Positions 20,418 through 30,572 of a DNA stretch of 64,000 bases are shown in pieces. The notes under the pieces were generated by a model, which worked only from the letters and a program-made list of their open reading frames with translations, had not been told where the DNA came from and did no database searches. The translations under genes and the position numbers were made by a program. The stretch is taken from positions 35,737 through 99,736 of the forward strand of contig JASAND010026017.1 of the NCBI GenBank assembly GCA_030248195.1, written 5' to 3'. The stretch is from Trissonchulus latispiculum. Taxonomy: Eukaryota > Nematoda > Enoplea > Enoplida > Ironidae. Within the stretch, counting starts at the first letter, position 1. Each line of letters begins with the position of its first letter.

Positions 20418-23400
20418 ATGCATTTACAGTTCAGGAAGAAAAAGCAGAAGGACGGACACGATCCTATGGTTGGTGAGGGTGCAGCCCAAGCCCAGGCGCC
20501 GGACACCGAGGATTTGGAGCAGTTTCCCCCTCCAGAGGAGCCCAAATCCGTGGTCGAGGACTTGGGATCTGACCACCCCATGGGACAGCATCCAGTTGTA
20601 CCCCCTTGTGTGTCCGAGACATTCCAGGTGCCCGCATCGTCAGCGAGCCCATTATCGGAACTGTTCGAACAATTGGATCCCGCACCATATCAGGACTCGG
20701 ACTCGTACAGTGCCGTGGTCGCCTCGGACGAAAATCGGATGGGCACGGGTCGTTCCAGCGTGTCATCACGTCTGGGAGGCCAACCGGAAGCCCCGTCCCC
20801 AGTGGGTTCATCTAACCCCGGGCAGATGGATCCTCAGTCTTTGCCTGAGGTCTCTGGTGAGCCTACAGAGTTCAGCTCTGTTGGCCACGACCCAGCGACT
20901 GCAGCGCGGGACTGCCCGGCCACGACGACAGGCCACCGTACAGACCATGGACGCCAGGTCCCTATCCCAACTGGCAAGCCCGAACATCAGAATCCTGTCG
21001 GTCCGACGTCCCAGGGAACCAAGCGGTCGGCAGTTGCTGCCAGTGGCGACGCTGATGAAGATTCGGACACTCGGACCTCGGCTCCCAACGGGAAGAAGCC
21101 ATGTGCTTTAGCCAGAAGGAGCAGTCCACCATCTACTTGTTCCACGACCGCGCCTGGAACAAGTCAAGACACTACCCCCCTTAATCCAGGGATTGGATCA
21201 AATCTGTCCCTCAAGGACATTGAGGCACAGATGGCTTTCCTGCAAAGCCAGAAGAAACTGGTCTTACAGAAGCTCCATGGCCAGTCAACAGTTTCTCAGG
21301 ACACTGCTTCTTCAGTTGCCGAGTCATCTCGGTCAACTTCTAATAAATCTAAGACTAAGAAGAGGAACCGTGGTGGTTCTCGGAAGAACTCTAGTGGTGC
21401 CCAGTCAGCTCAATCTGCTACGGAAACTGATGAGCCCTCGCGGAAACCATCAAAGCAAAGCAAACGTTCTGCAGCGAAACAGCAAAAGGCGGGGCCGTCA
21501 TCGGCCGAACCCGTCGTGGTGGACCTGGACACCGACCAACCACCACAGGCTAGCGATTCTACCCTGCAGAAGGCCTCCATGGGTGAAGTGGCCGATGCTC
21601 AATTGAAAGCCGGTCAGCTCGTGGTCCTGGAGGAGGTCAATGAAGACACCGATGGCTCATTGGCAAAAGTGGCAGGAGCGTGCGACGCATCATCGCCACG
21701 GTTAGCGGCAGGAATGGACGACGTTGCTCAGAGCGTCCCTATGGTCCTCGAAGGACATGAGCATGTCCTGCCGAACTATCCTCACATTGTCCTGATGACA
21801 CCACAGGAGAGGGCCACCGCCCTCAGCTATGAAATTCCATCACGAGAGGAGATTGAGGCGGTTCCTGGTAATCTACAAGAAAGAGCCAAGGAACACCTCT
21901 CTGGCATCGCGACCTATGAGCACTATCTGAAGCTGGTGCTACAGAACAGGGAGAATGAGTACGACACTCAACATCCAGAAGCCTGCCTTACTGAAGCCAT
22001 TTGTGACGTTCAGGCGATTTCTAACCCGGAGAAAGATTTTCAGTTCAGCGAAGACCATCTATCTTTGCCGGACAATTTCCAACCTTTACGGTTAATCAGA
22101 ACCCTCCAGGGTCTCTTTGATGCGATTCCGGACATCCTGGAAACGTATCAGTCGACTGGCGTCATCGCCATGGATATTGAAGGCGGCTCGTACACTCAGT
22201 TCGGCAATAAACAGGATGCCGCTATCACCATCATTCAGATCGCTGGACCAGTTCCTTCACGACATCCGAAGGTCTTTATGATTATGGTCAGCGAAATCCT
22301 GGCATCACTGTCGGACTACTATGCGGTCCTCTATGCTCTGAAGATCATTCTTCATCCACCAGAGCCGGTCTATATGGTATTTGCTGGTGGTCAGGCCGAC
22401 TTCCTACGTCTGGCCAAATTCTGTGGTCTCACTGGCATGGAGAACTATGCTGCCGAACTTGGAGCGATCATCGCCCAGTCTGTACCTTATATACAGGCTA
22501 GACGACGACAAGATCCGACGGTTCCTGAGGTCCCTTGGGAAAATATCACCGACACGACCAAGGAATCGTACGTCAACACTCATCACTCCCTGAGCAAGGT
22601 CTGCGAATACTGCGATGTCCCATCTCCTAAAGGACTGCGACCGTTGGACTTTCATGGGTGTTTGGTCTGGCCCACCGTAGAGGAAGCAACGTATGCCCTC
22701 GCTGACATTTTGGCCATCTATGCCTGCTTGGTCAAGGTCGCTAATGCCTTGCCCTCTGATGAGTGGATCCAGGTGATCTACCTAAGCAGTGCACGATACA
22801 CCTTTTCACCCAGCCTATGGCCGAAGATCAACAAGGAAGCCGAACTGGGTGTTGGCCCAATTGCCCAGGCCAGAATGTTCACCCCTGGGAAGTATGCGGC
22901 TTCGCAGATCCTCCATGACCGTCAGATGGAATGCCGACGGAACTTGACTATCAAACGGGGATCAGTGAAGTACCTGAAAGGGAGCTTCGCTTGGTCATTG
23001 TCTGTCCACGAAGAGGAGGGTGGTAATGCTACCCACCCCCTACGAGAGGTTTCCTGGGTGCCCCTGATGGAGTTGCTGACCAACTTCTACGATCTGAAGT
23101 TCATGACCAAACGGCGACGCGATGAGGGTCTGGACTTCAACTGGTATGCGATCGTCGCAAACCGCCACCATCACGCGGATCCAAATGACACTCCGACAAA
23201 CCTACCACCTGATAAGGCCCATCGTTTCCTGCGAAAGGACGACCAACCATCAGATGAGGAGTCTGGGTGGTCACCCACCCCTCCTAACGAGCAGACGCAG
23301 GCCGACGAACCGGAATCATTGGCGGAAGCACGAAAGGCTGCCCAGAAACGGGAAAAGGAGACGAAGTTACCGCCCTTGCCGAAGAAGCTTCCACCATTGA

Positions 23401-26400
23401 CCCACTATAAGGAAGGCACTGGTGATCCGAGGAAGAAGGAGAAGCCTCCGGTGACCTACTCTGGCGGTCACCGCTATGTGGAGGATCGTCCAACATATCA
23501 GACGGCTGGGTCATCCCAGCCGGCCCAAACTGCGGTCACCACGAGCCCACGCAAAACGCGGTCATCTGCTCGTCAGCAGGAAGCTGAGAAACTGGCCAAA
23601 GAAACCGAAGAACCGGAGGTCATTCAGGTGTCCGACGAAGAATACGCGGCGGATGAAGAGCAGCCATCAGAATCGGTCGGGCGTCGTGAACCGACACCTA
23701 CGGACGAAGACGCCCAACGTCAACAGGGCACTTTTCAACCGACCCTTCTGGAGGCCTGTGCACCCAGGCTGACGATGGCCAACCCAGCCCTCCAATCCGG
23801 TTGGCATCCACCTATGACGAACGAACAGCGGGCTCGTCTAGCCTCGCTGGCATCAGGGATCAGGGTTCCCCGTACGTCCGGTTCGTCCGTGACATCGTCA
23901 GGGGCCCCTCAGGCAGTGGACGAGATCCTGACCCAGCACGGAGACATTCCACACGTATCGTATCAGGAGGCCAGACGGTTTCTGGTCTCTTGTAGCGAAC
24001 GCCCTGGTGGTGTAACGGGCCCATCCACCTACCTTCCGGACCTTTATCACTGGAAGTTGGAACAGCCCGTGATCATCAGCCAGTTGGCCACGTCGACGGA
24101 CCCGTCATCAGGGGTTCAGTCGTCTGTCAACGTCTCCATTGCGAGGGTTCAGCCCTATATCCAGATCCTGGTGCCCGAATCAATTCTGACTCTGAACGCC
24201 CTATTTCGAGACTCACCCATTGGCGTTGATCAGCCTAAACGCCATATCTACGTGGTGGGACCCCCTGCGGACCCCGAAATGCCAGGGTACGATCCTGAGA
24301 ACTTTTTCCGGATGGTGGCTCAGGGTAACCCGGTGTTCTGGGAGGTTTATCGGGAGGTTCCCACGGATGGCTCGGGCCCTCCTTTGCGGTGGTCCGATCT
24401 GGTCATCCTGTATCGGAAACGGGACGGTGGTGCTATGGCCCATGGGATCCTGCCCTACATTAACACCTTGAACTCTTTGGGTGTCGGGGACACTAACTTT
24501 TCTGTGGTTATGGGCCCGATGTTCCTGGAAAAGGAGCAGAAGTCGGAGCTCATGCAGGTAATGCAGTTGGCGGAACTGCAGGGACTTAATCCGGTCGTGG
24601 TCATGCGGGAGCATGAGGGACTGTGCAAACGGCCTGGTCACTTCGACATCGGACTCACGGCCGTGACCCAACCGGCTCCGGACCCGTCCGCCTTTGTGGT
24701 TCCTGAACCCCGCCCAACTGGAAATGTGATGATGGGTCCGTCCGTCATCCAAACTTTGATGGGAACGGCGGTCCCGTCCACACCTGCGGCACCCACGGCT
24801 CCCGCGACACGATTCGGCTCGAAACTGCGTCGGGTCGAATCATCCCAGGGCGATACGACCAGCGTCATCGCTTGGTCAGCACCAAAAACCCCGTTGGTTG
24901 GAGCGGAGGCAGCGAGACCTGGTATCTCTGCCTCTCAGTCTGACGTTTTCGGCGGTGTTTCTGGTTCGGGACGAGGCCGTGGCTTTCGTCCTTTCGGATC
25001 CGATTCGGATTCATCAACGGCAACCGCTTTCACGACTCGCTCAACACCTGTGAGTCTCCGTCAACGATCCGGCACACCTGGTCGGGTGGCCTATGTCCCT
25101 CTGGAGGAACCACCTCTGGATTCCCCAGCCCATGACCAGTGGGAGGCCGTCTATCGCGGTCAACGGGACACTCAACCGTCAACATCACGTCAACAGCGGT
25201 CGCCTCGTCGGGAGACTTCTCGTCCTCCCGCCTCCATCGAACCTCGTGATCGTGACTATTCGCGGTCACACCGTCGTGAACCTTCGACTGATCGTCATCG
25301 TCAGCGTTCGTCATCCCGTCGTCGGGATTCCCGTCCATCGTCACGAGCGTCTCGTGGCCAGCGGCCGGAATCTCGCGATGACCGTGGCCAGCGTCCGTCA
25401 ACGAGCCATCACGAGCGTCAACCAGCCCGTGAACGATCACCATCAGCTCGTCGTCGTGACCAGGACCGTCATCGGCAACCATCACGGGATCGTCGTTCGG
25501 ACGAGCGTCAGCGATCGACCGAGCGTCGGCAGGAGTCTCGCGATCATCGCGCTGACCGTCGACCTCCAACCTATCCGAAGGCTCAGCATCACGTAGAGTC
25601 TCGACAGAATCGCGACAAACGTCTAGCGGCCGACGCTTTAAGCCGACAACGACCACAGAAGTCGACTTATAGCGTGCCACGTGTGAAAACTATCAAGAAA
25701 CCTGATGGTCGGAACTCTGCTATTCGGGAACTTCCACCCGAGTATCCCAATAACTATACGAGGGACACTTTTCCGCCATTCCGGGTTTACTTGGTCAATG
25801 TCCTTTGTGACATGCTCAATCAGGACATTGCGCGGTCGGTTTCTCGGGGAACTGAGGACCCGATCTACGACGAATTCAAGATCGAGCAGCCCACACCGGC
25901 TGAAGTCGCTGAGATCAAAATAGACCGTTGGCCCGACGACCCGATTGTTTATTGTCGGGATAACAACCTCCAGTGGATCCCACACAATGTCCCTGGAGAT
26001 CCATCTGAGAAGAAGCTCCATCCTTGGGTGGCCTTGTTTCGCGACGAGGTCCTCAAGTGGATGCAGGCCAACGCCCACGATTCCCAGCGGTTCCCATCGG
26101 ACTTTATGGACACCATCTGGCAACGGATGTGTGCTCGCGACAGCCAGCTGACGAATCACATGACGGCAGATCCGCAGCCTGAACAGACCGGCGGTCGGAC
26201 TGTTTGGCACTCGCGATGGGTCATCAAGGACTACCGTGATCGTCACGGGAAGCTGTTCAAGGGCTTTCCCGTCAACCGCGTTTCGTCGAATGCACGATGG
26301 GCCAACTGCTTGGCCATGGCAGCGCTGGTGCCCGAACTCTTTCGGTACCCGCACCTGATTCGGCGATACGAGTCCCAGCATTTCTACGTGACCCATATGC

Positions 26401-27395
26401 ACGCTCGGCGTCTTCGGACCCGCTGCATGACGGTCCGTCAGGCCATGCTCGGATATCATCGGCCCAACGTCGAGGGCATTGCCAACGTGGACGAAGGCTA
26501 TTTCCTGTGCTTCTACCTGGGGCCGGACTATGCCTTCTCTTTCATGCATAACCATCTGCCGCATGTGTCGTTGCCGGTGGAGCAGCTCGAAAACCAGGGT
26601 TTCCAGACCAAGGAACACCTGTATCAGGGGCGAAAGGGCTGGTTTTGCCAGTCCGACGTCGTCATGGACCTCGTGAGGGAGCATCCCCATCAGGATGGCT
26701 TTGCTATCAAGCGTAGCACCGATCAAGCCATCGCTGCGCTGCCCGCTTGTCGCATAGAGCGCTGGCAGTCGGGTCCTGATCAGCTCACCCAGCGGCTGAT
26801 CATTTTCCACACGTTCTATCAGTCTGTGGAAATGCAGGAGTTCCTGGTCCAGACCATCGGAAGCTATTACGGGAAGGCTTCCACGGATCCTTGGTGGGGT
26901 CTTGGTGTCCGGGTTCCTCGTGGTTTCAAACCCGACGATCTGACTTTTAACGGGAAATATAATTTCCTGTTCAATACGGACAATTGGAACGGGCGAAACA
27001 TCCAAGGGTCTTTGTACACCGAAGTGGGCCTTTGGTTCATGCAGGCGGGCCCTGATGAGCTTTGGGAGGACAGGTTTGACCGTGTCCCATTGAAAGACGC
27101 TCGTCTTGAGGCCTACCTCAATGTCGTTCGAAAGCGCATAGATGCGGCGGCCGAGCGCTATAATCGTGGTCAGCCCGCACCTCCGTTCTTTCGACAGGAC
27201 GCACCGGCGGCCCTGCGAAAGCAGCCGATTGACCTGCCACCCAATTGGACCGGTGTCCACATCGCCGGGTGCGCTCCGCCAGGACAGGAGAAGAACATCT
27301 TCTATCCGTGCTTCGCCCTGACCATTTGGAATCCGTTGGAACCCCATCCAAATGACCACCACAGGTCCACAGAACTGATCATGCGGGAATATTGA
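20418..27395 (+). CDS. ORF3: giant accessory protein with DEDDy 3'-5' exonuclease domain
   Basis: It has 2325 residues from ATG 20418, in an ideal CACCATG context. An open TTG-led extension to 20394 is less likely. Residues 1-260 are disordered. About 263-290 is a possible coiled coil, and basic patches follow near 309-360. Residues about 550-790 look like a DnaQ-fold exonuclease: AMDIEG supplies D586/E588 (Exo I), ADFLRL supplies D661 (Exo II) and YALAD supplies Y759-x3-D763 (Exo III). SLSKVCEYCDVP aligns with the SL..LC..YL segment usual before Exo III. Residues about 1121-1415 are compact but unassigned. About 1588-1718 is an Arg/Ser-rich RS-like tract. About 1755-2325 is a Trp/Tyr/His-rich unassigned domain. 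No signal peptide or membrane segment is seen, so it is not env. Exonuclease activity is predicted from motifs only, and the target is unknown. Confidence 0.85.
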   Translation: MHLQFRKKKQKDGHDPMVGEGAAQAQAPDTEDLEQFPPPEEPKSVVEDLGSDHPMGQHPVVPPCVSETFQVPASSASPLSELFEQLDPAPYQDSDSYSAVVASDENRMGTGRSSVSSRLGGQPEAPSPVGSSNPGQMDPQSLPEVSGEPTEFSSVGHDPATAARDCPATTTGHRTDHGRQVPIPTGKPEHQNPVGPTSQGTKRSAVAASGDADEDSDTRTSAPNGKKPCALARRSSPPSTCSTTAPGTSQDTTPLNPGIGSNLSLKDIEAQMAFLQSQKKLVLQKLHGQSTVSQDTASSVAESSRSTSNKSKTKKRNRGGSRKNSSGAQSAQSATETDEPSRKPSKQSKRSAAKQQKAGPSSAEPVVVDLDTDQPPQASDSTLQKASMGEVADAQLKAGQLVVLEEVNEDTDGSLAKVAGACDASSPRLAAGMDDVAQSVPMVLEGHEHVLPNYPHIVLMTPQERATALSYEIPSREEIEAVPGNLQERAKEHLSGIATYEHYLKLVLQNRENEYDTQHPEACLTEAICDVQAISNPEKDFQFSEDHLSLPDNFQPLRLIRTLQGLFDAIPDILETYQSTGVIAMDIEGGSYTQFGNKQDAAITIIQIAGPVPSRHPKVFMIMVSEILASLSDYYAVLYALKIILHPPEPVYMVFAGGQADFLRLAKFCGLTGMENYAAELGAIIAQSVPYIQARRRQDPTVPEVPWENITDTTKESYVNTHHSLSKVCEYCDVPSPKGLRPLDFHGCLVWPTVEEATYALADILAIYACLVKVANALPSDEWIQVIYLSSARYTFSPSLWPKINKEAELGVGPIAQARMFTPGKYAASQILHDRQMECRRNLTIKRGSVKYLKGSFAWSLSVHEEEGGNATHPLREVSWVPLMELLTNFYDLKFMTKRRRDEGLDFNWYAIVANRHHHADPNDTPTNLPPDKAHRFLRKDDQPSDEESGWSPTPPNEQTQADEPESLAEARKAAQKREKETKLPPLPKKLPPLTHYKEGTGDPRKKEKPPVTYSGGHRYVEDRPTYQTAGSSQPAQTAVTTSPRKTRSSARQQEAEKLAKETEEPEVIQVSDEEYAADEEQPSESVGRREPTPTDEDAQRQQGTFQPTLLEACAPRLTMANPALQSGWHPPMTNEQRARLASLASGIRVPRTSGSSVTSSGAPQAVDEILTQHGDIPHVSYQEARRFLVSCSERPGGVTGPSTYLPDLYHWKLEQPVIISQLATSTDPSSGVQSSVNVSIARVQPYIQILVPESILTLNALFRDSPIGVDQPKRHIYVVGPPADPEMPGYDPENFFRMVAQGNPVFWEVYREVPTDGSGPPLRWSDLVILYRKRDGGAMAHGILPYINTLNSLGVGDTNFSVVMGPMFLEKEQKSELMQVMQLAELQGLNPVVVMREHEGLCKRPGHFDIGLTAVTQPAPDPSAFVVPEPRPTGNVMMGPSVIQTLMGTAVPSTPAAPTAPATRFGSKLRRVESSQGDTTSVIAWSAPKTPLVGAEAARPGISASQSDVFGGVSGSGRGRGFRPFGSDSDSSTATAFTTRSTPVSLRQRSGTPGRVAYVPLEEPPLDSPAHDQWEAVYRGQRDTQPSTSRQQRSPRRETSRPPASIEPRDRDYSRSHRREPSTDRHRQRSSSRRRDSRPSSRASRGQRPESRDDRGQRPSTSHHERQPARERSPSARRRDQDRHRQPSRDRRSDERQRSTERRQESRDHRADRRPPTYPKAQHHVESRQNRDKRLAADALSRQRPQKSTYSVPRVKTIKKPDGRNSAIRELPPEYPNNYTRDTFPPFRVYLVNVLCDMLNQDIARSVSRGTEDPIYDEFKIEQPTPAEVAEIKIDRWPDDPIVYCRDNNLQWIPHNVPGDPSEKKLHPWVALFRDEVLKWMQANAHDSQRFPSDFMDTIWQRMCARDSQLTNHMTADPQPEQTGGRTVWHSRWVIKDYRDRHGKLFKGFPVNRVSSNARWANCLAMAALVPELFRYPHLIRRYESQHFYVTHMHARRLRTRCMTVRQAMLGYHRPNVEGIANVDEGYFLCFYLGPDYAFSFMHNHLPHVSLPVEQLENQGFQTKEHLYQGRKGWFCQSDVVMDLVREHPHQDGFAIKRSTDQAIAALPACRIERWQSGPDQLTQRLIIFHTFYQSVEMQEFLVQTIGSYYGKASTDPWWGLGVRVPRGFKPDDLTFNGKYNFLFNTDNWNGRNIQGSLYTEVGLWFMQAGPDELWEDRFDRVPLKDARLEAYLNVVRKRIDAAAERYNRGQPAPPFFRQDAPAALRKQPIDLPPNWTGVHIAGCAPPGQEKNIFYPCFALTIWNPLEPHPNDHHRSTELIMREY

Positions 27396-28863
27396 GTGCG
27401 TCGTCATCGAGCCTCATGACCCATGGTCCGTTCATTCCATCAGTTATGACTCTTCGCAGTCCGGAAAGTCATCTTTCCTGGTTGTGAAATCCTCTAATTG
27501 TGACTTTTTCTGGCATCCGAGTGGACTTGACCCATGTCCAACCCACCATGATGACGGTTCATCCGATGCTAGACCTGGACTTGACTTTTCTCCATTGATC
27601 TACGGATCCTGATCACATATAGATCATTGTTTTAGCTGTTATTTTGACATTTCTGTTGCATAATTGCATATGTTATTTTGTATTTTAATTCACGAATCTG
27701 GTTTCTTACGAATATGATATTTAGAATTTGGAATTTCTTGTTTTGTTTAGTTTCTTGAATTGTATTATTTGTTACCTAGGACCAGAATCTCTGTGATGTG
27801 CAATGTGTACTTAAATTTAATGTACGTACGTTTTCTTAATTTTCTTTGAATTCATATTTACTCTCTTTGTCAAAATTTCTCTATGAACCTATAATATCTA
27901 TGTTTAGTAATTTTTGAACCTGAATCTGCTGTATTTTCTGTGTTTAGTATATACTAACTGTTATTCTTTGTATTTTGTTAGTTTTGTTAGCTACGAACCT
28001 CGAATTTTCTTAGTTTTGTATTTTTGTTATAACTATGTCGTATGTTAACCGTATAATTTTTCGTATTTTTCTACTAGTTTTATATGCCAATGACATTTGC
28101 TCATAATATGTATAGTGCTTTATTTGAGAGGAATCATTCCATACTGCCATATATATGTGTGCCTTATATTGTCGAAAAACCCAGTGACGAATCTCGTCAT
28201 ATGAAAATACATAATTTTACCTAGGGAGGGTGGGGTTTTTCTTCCCATAGGACCTCCACCTAACGGTGTGTATTTTCTATGGTTATTTTATTATTATGAT
28301 TATTATTATCATAGGCAGTTTGCCTTGTTGAGCGACGGCCTGATAAACCCTAGCTCAGCTTGGTTTAACTTAAATTTAATTAATATTTTATCTGAAAGTT
28401 CAACTTTTATTTCTTTGTTAACATATATTAACACACTCGTTTGACTATACATTCCAAAGGAGGGTAACTCCTCTTTCCCATGAGTTATCTTTGGAAAGTC
28501 ATTTGTATTTTCATATTAAGTTACTTACAATCCCAGTTAATTAATACGGTTCTAGTTTAATACGTGTATTTTTCTTTACCAAATACTTATGCTTAATCTT
28601 TGTCACTTTGTGCTTTAATTTTTGACTGTTACTAGTGCTTCATAGTGCCTAGTATATGCATAATCTCTGTACTATGTAGTATTTAATCACTTATTTTTGT
28701 GTTTTTTCTACACTTGTTAATTTAGTCTAGAGCTTATGACTTGCAGTTGCATTGTACTTGTAGCATCATTGCTCTGTACTGTATGTACTTGTTGAGAGTT
28801 CAGCTCACGTACCAGTTCGCCATTTGTGCAGTGATCCTCTCGGGAGTTCGGATGGCGAGCCCT
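27396..28863 (+). other. 3' untranslated region of the LTR element
   Basis: About 1.47 kb, strongly T-rich after the first 200 nt, with no ORF. I see no extra splice-bounded exon or repeat. Confidence 0.6.
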
Positions 28864-28870
28864 GGGGAGA
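28864..28870 (+). promoter_or_regulatory. Short polypurine tract before the 3' LTR
   Basis: GGGGAGA lies immediately before the TG of the 3' LTR. That is the expected place for the plus-strand primer, though it is short. Confidence 0.5.
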
Positions 28871-29618
28871 TGTAACGGATCAAGGTTGGAATGGTCAACC
28901 TTTCCGTTGCTGGCGGTTGTAGCTAGGCTAGCTACCCGCTTGGCTTCCTATAACATCATCAATGTGGGCTGGGACACGTTTGCAAGTCACGTAGCTCCCC
29001 CAACGTGTATGCGTGGGATTGGGTGGGTTCCCCCCTCGTGACTTTGGGAGCTACGTGATTTGGGGGAAATTCTCACTAGGGGGCGCTCGTGGGAGGGTCC
29101 AACCCAACACTCGCTTCCCCCCTTCATTCTTGTATTATTCTGCCGTTGTGTACAGTTGTGTTTACTACGCTATTTCTCCCCTTATTTGCTGTATATATTA
29201 TTGTGTCTCTCCCTCAGCTCTCCCCAGAGCTTGGTACGTTGGCTGACCCCCGTCAGCCGCTGTAACTGTAAGTCTAGTTTATTGTTTGTCTGTTTGTGTG
29301 ACTGAGGGATCATCCCAGTATTTTATTGTATTGTTATATTACTATAACTTGTTGTTCTATTCTTTATTAAAGTGTATTTAGTTAGGTTTGAGTCTTTCTG
29401 AGCTCCTGCTAGGTAGGTAGTTCTATTCTGAGTGAGTGAGAGTGCGAGTCATCTCGCCCTTAGGATCGGATTACCTGCTGCGTATATTGTCTGGCGAGGC
29501 TGTCCCGACCGTCTCCTGTAGTCGGTCTGTTATCCATCTGTGCCACGGTCTCCGCGTCCGCTACGTCTGGGCGTGGTAACGGTGTTAGTACGTAGGTTAA
29601 ACTACTACCCCCGCTACA
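28871..29618 (+). repeat. 3' LTR (748 bp)
   Basis: Near copy of 10636-11390, with roughly 30-40 substitutions and small indels counted by eye, concentrated in the TG-rich and T-rich parts. It retains the inverted repeat, the donor-like GTAAGT (29268-29273) and the polyadenylation signal. It is followed by ATACAGTC. Confidence 0.95.
29366..29371 (+). terminator. Polyadenylation signal ATTAAA in the 3' LTR
   Basis: CTTTATTAAAGTGTATTT is shared with the 5' LTR (11138-11143). This is the most likely 3'-end signal for the element RNA. Confidence 0.55.
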
Positions 29619-30563
29619 ATACAGTCTTTTAATTAGACCAAATCATGAAATCAAAAAGATTGGCAAATAACAATTTTCCCGACTAATTTTGGATTAATTT
29701 TGATGTAGCCGGCATGAATTTTGTGGTCAATTCAGGGGTTAATTTTAGGGTTATATTCAATAACCTGAAGGGCTTATGATTGAACTTATTTATTTATTAA
29801 CTTCATAATTAATTAATTCTGGTTAACCCAAGGTTAATCCTAGAGTAATAGGAGGTTTCACAAAACCACAGTCCGATAACATCAGTCCTAGAATTGGGAT
29901 TTGCGGCCTACCCCAAAACCACCACACTAAACTAAACACTAAACTAAAAACTGAGTCAACACATTTTTTGATCCCACCGGTGCCCCTTTCTGGTTTATAG
30001 AACACCGAAAATGGAAAAATTAAGCACAAGCCACCAACCAACTCAAAACACAACATCACACATCGCTAAAGCAAAATCCCTATCTCATAAAAGATGTACA
30101 CACTTATGCAATTTTTGCCGTGTAGCTAAAACAAGAACAGTTGGGAGAGCTTGAATTTTCCAACACTATCTATGTATTAACTCTCCTAGTTTTAACCATT
30201 TCCTCTGATGTTCAACTCAACTCCAGAATTGGAAAGCAAACAATAAGGAAATCAGAAAATAAGGAAATAGAACTGGATAAAAAGCCAGATAAAAATAGGC
30301 TCAGCTTACTTCAAGCTTATGCAATTCTTCAGCGCCTAGGAAGCAACTAATTAAGGTTTTGGTGATTATTCTTATTTTTTTAGTTCACTACATTTAGAAT
30401 CAATTACTGCTCTGTCTAGAGACAACTTTGACGCAGGTAGAAAACCTTTGAAACAGTTAAACTTTTCGCAGGTAAGTGCATTGATACTTTTCAGTACAAA
30501 GACAGCTGGGTAAAAGAATTGCGTTATATATATGTAGTTCCGCCTTTATCCAATTCCAATTCT
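29619..30563. other. Non-coding sequence
   Basis: AT-rich flank of the LTR element. Small open frames only, none with a recognisable domain. Confidence 0.5.
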
Positions 30564-30572
30564 TCCGGCACC

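Larger units (their letters stand above)
10636..29618 (+). mobile_element. Giant Ty3/gypsy-type LTR retrotransposon with an extra ORF
   Basis: It is bounded by two LTRs (10636-11390 and 28871-29618), both beginning TGTAACGG and ending CGCTACA. In order it encodes Gag, Pol (protease, RT, RNase H, integrase, the Ty3/gypsy order) and a 2325-residue ORF3 with a DEDDy exonuclease. Typical gypsy elements are about 5-9 kb, so about 19 kb is very large, and ORF3 plus its flanks supply roughly 9 kb of that. All three frames are free of internal stops. The ORFs are much richer in G+C than the flanking DNA. No matching target-site duplication is visible (AACTA before, ATACA after). Confidence 0.95.

Noticed and set aside
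20418..27395. ORF3 as an envelope protein
   Set aside because: The position after pol suggests env, but there is no signal peptide, no hydrophobic membrane segment and no furin-like site pattern, while exonuclease motifs are present.
25638..27407. 589-codon open frame on the minus strand
   Set aside because: It lies wholly antisense to ORF3 and is a side effect of ORF3 codon composition. It has no domain and no start context, and the plus-strand frame is much longer and has motifs.
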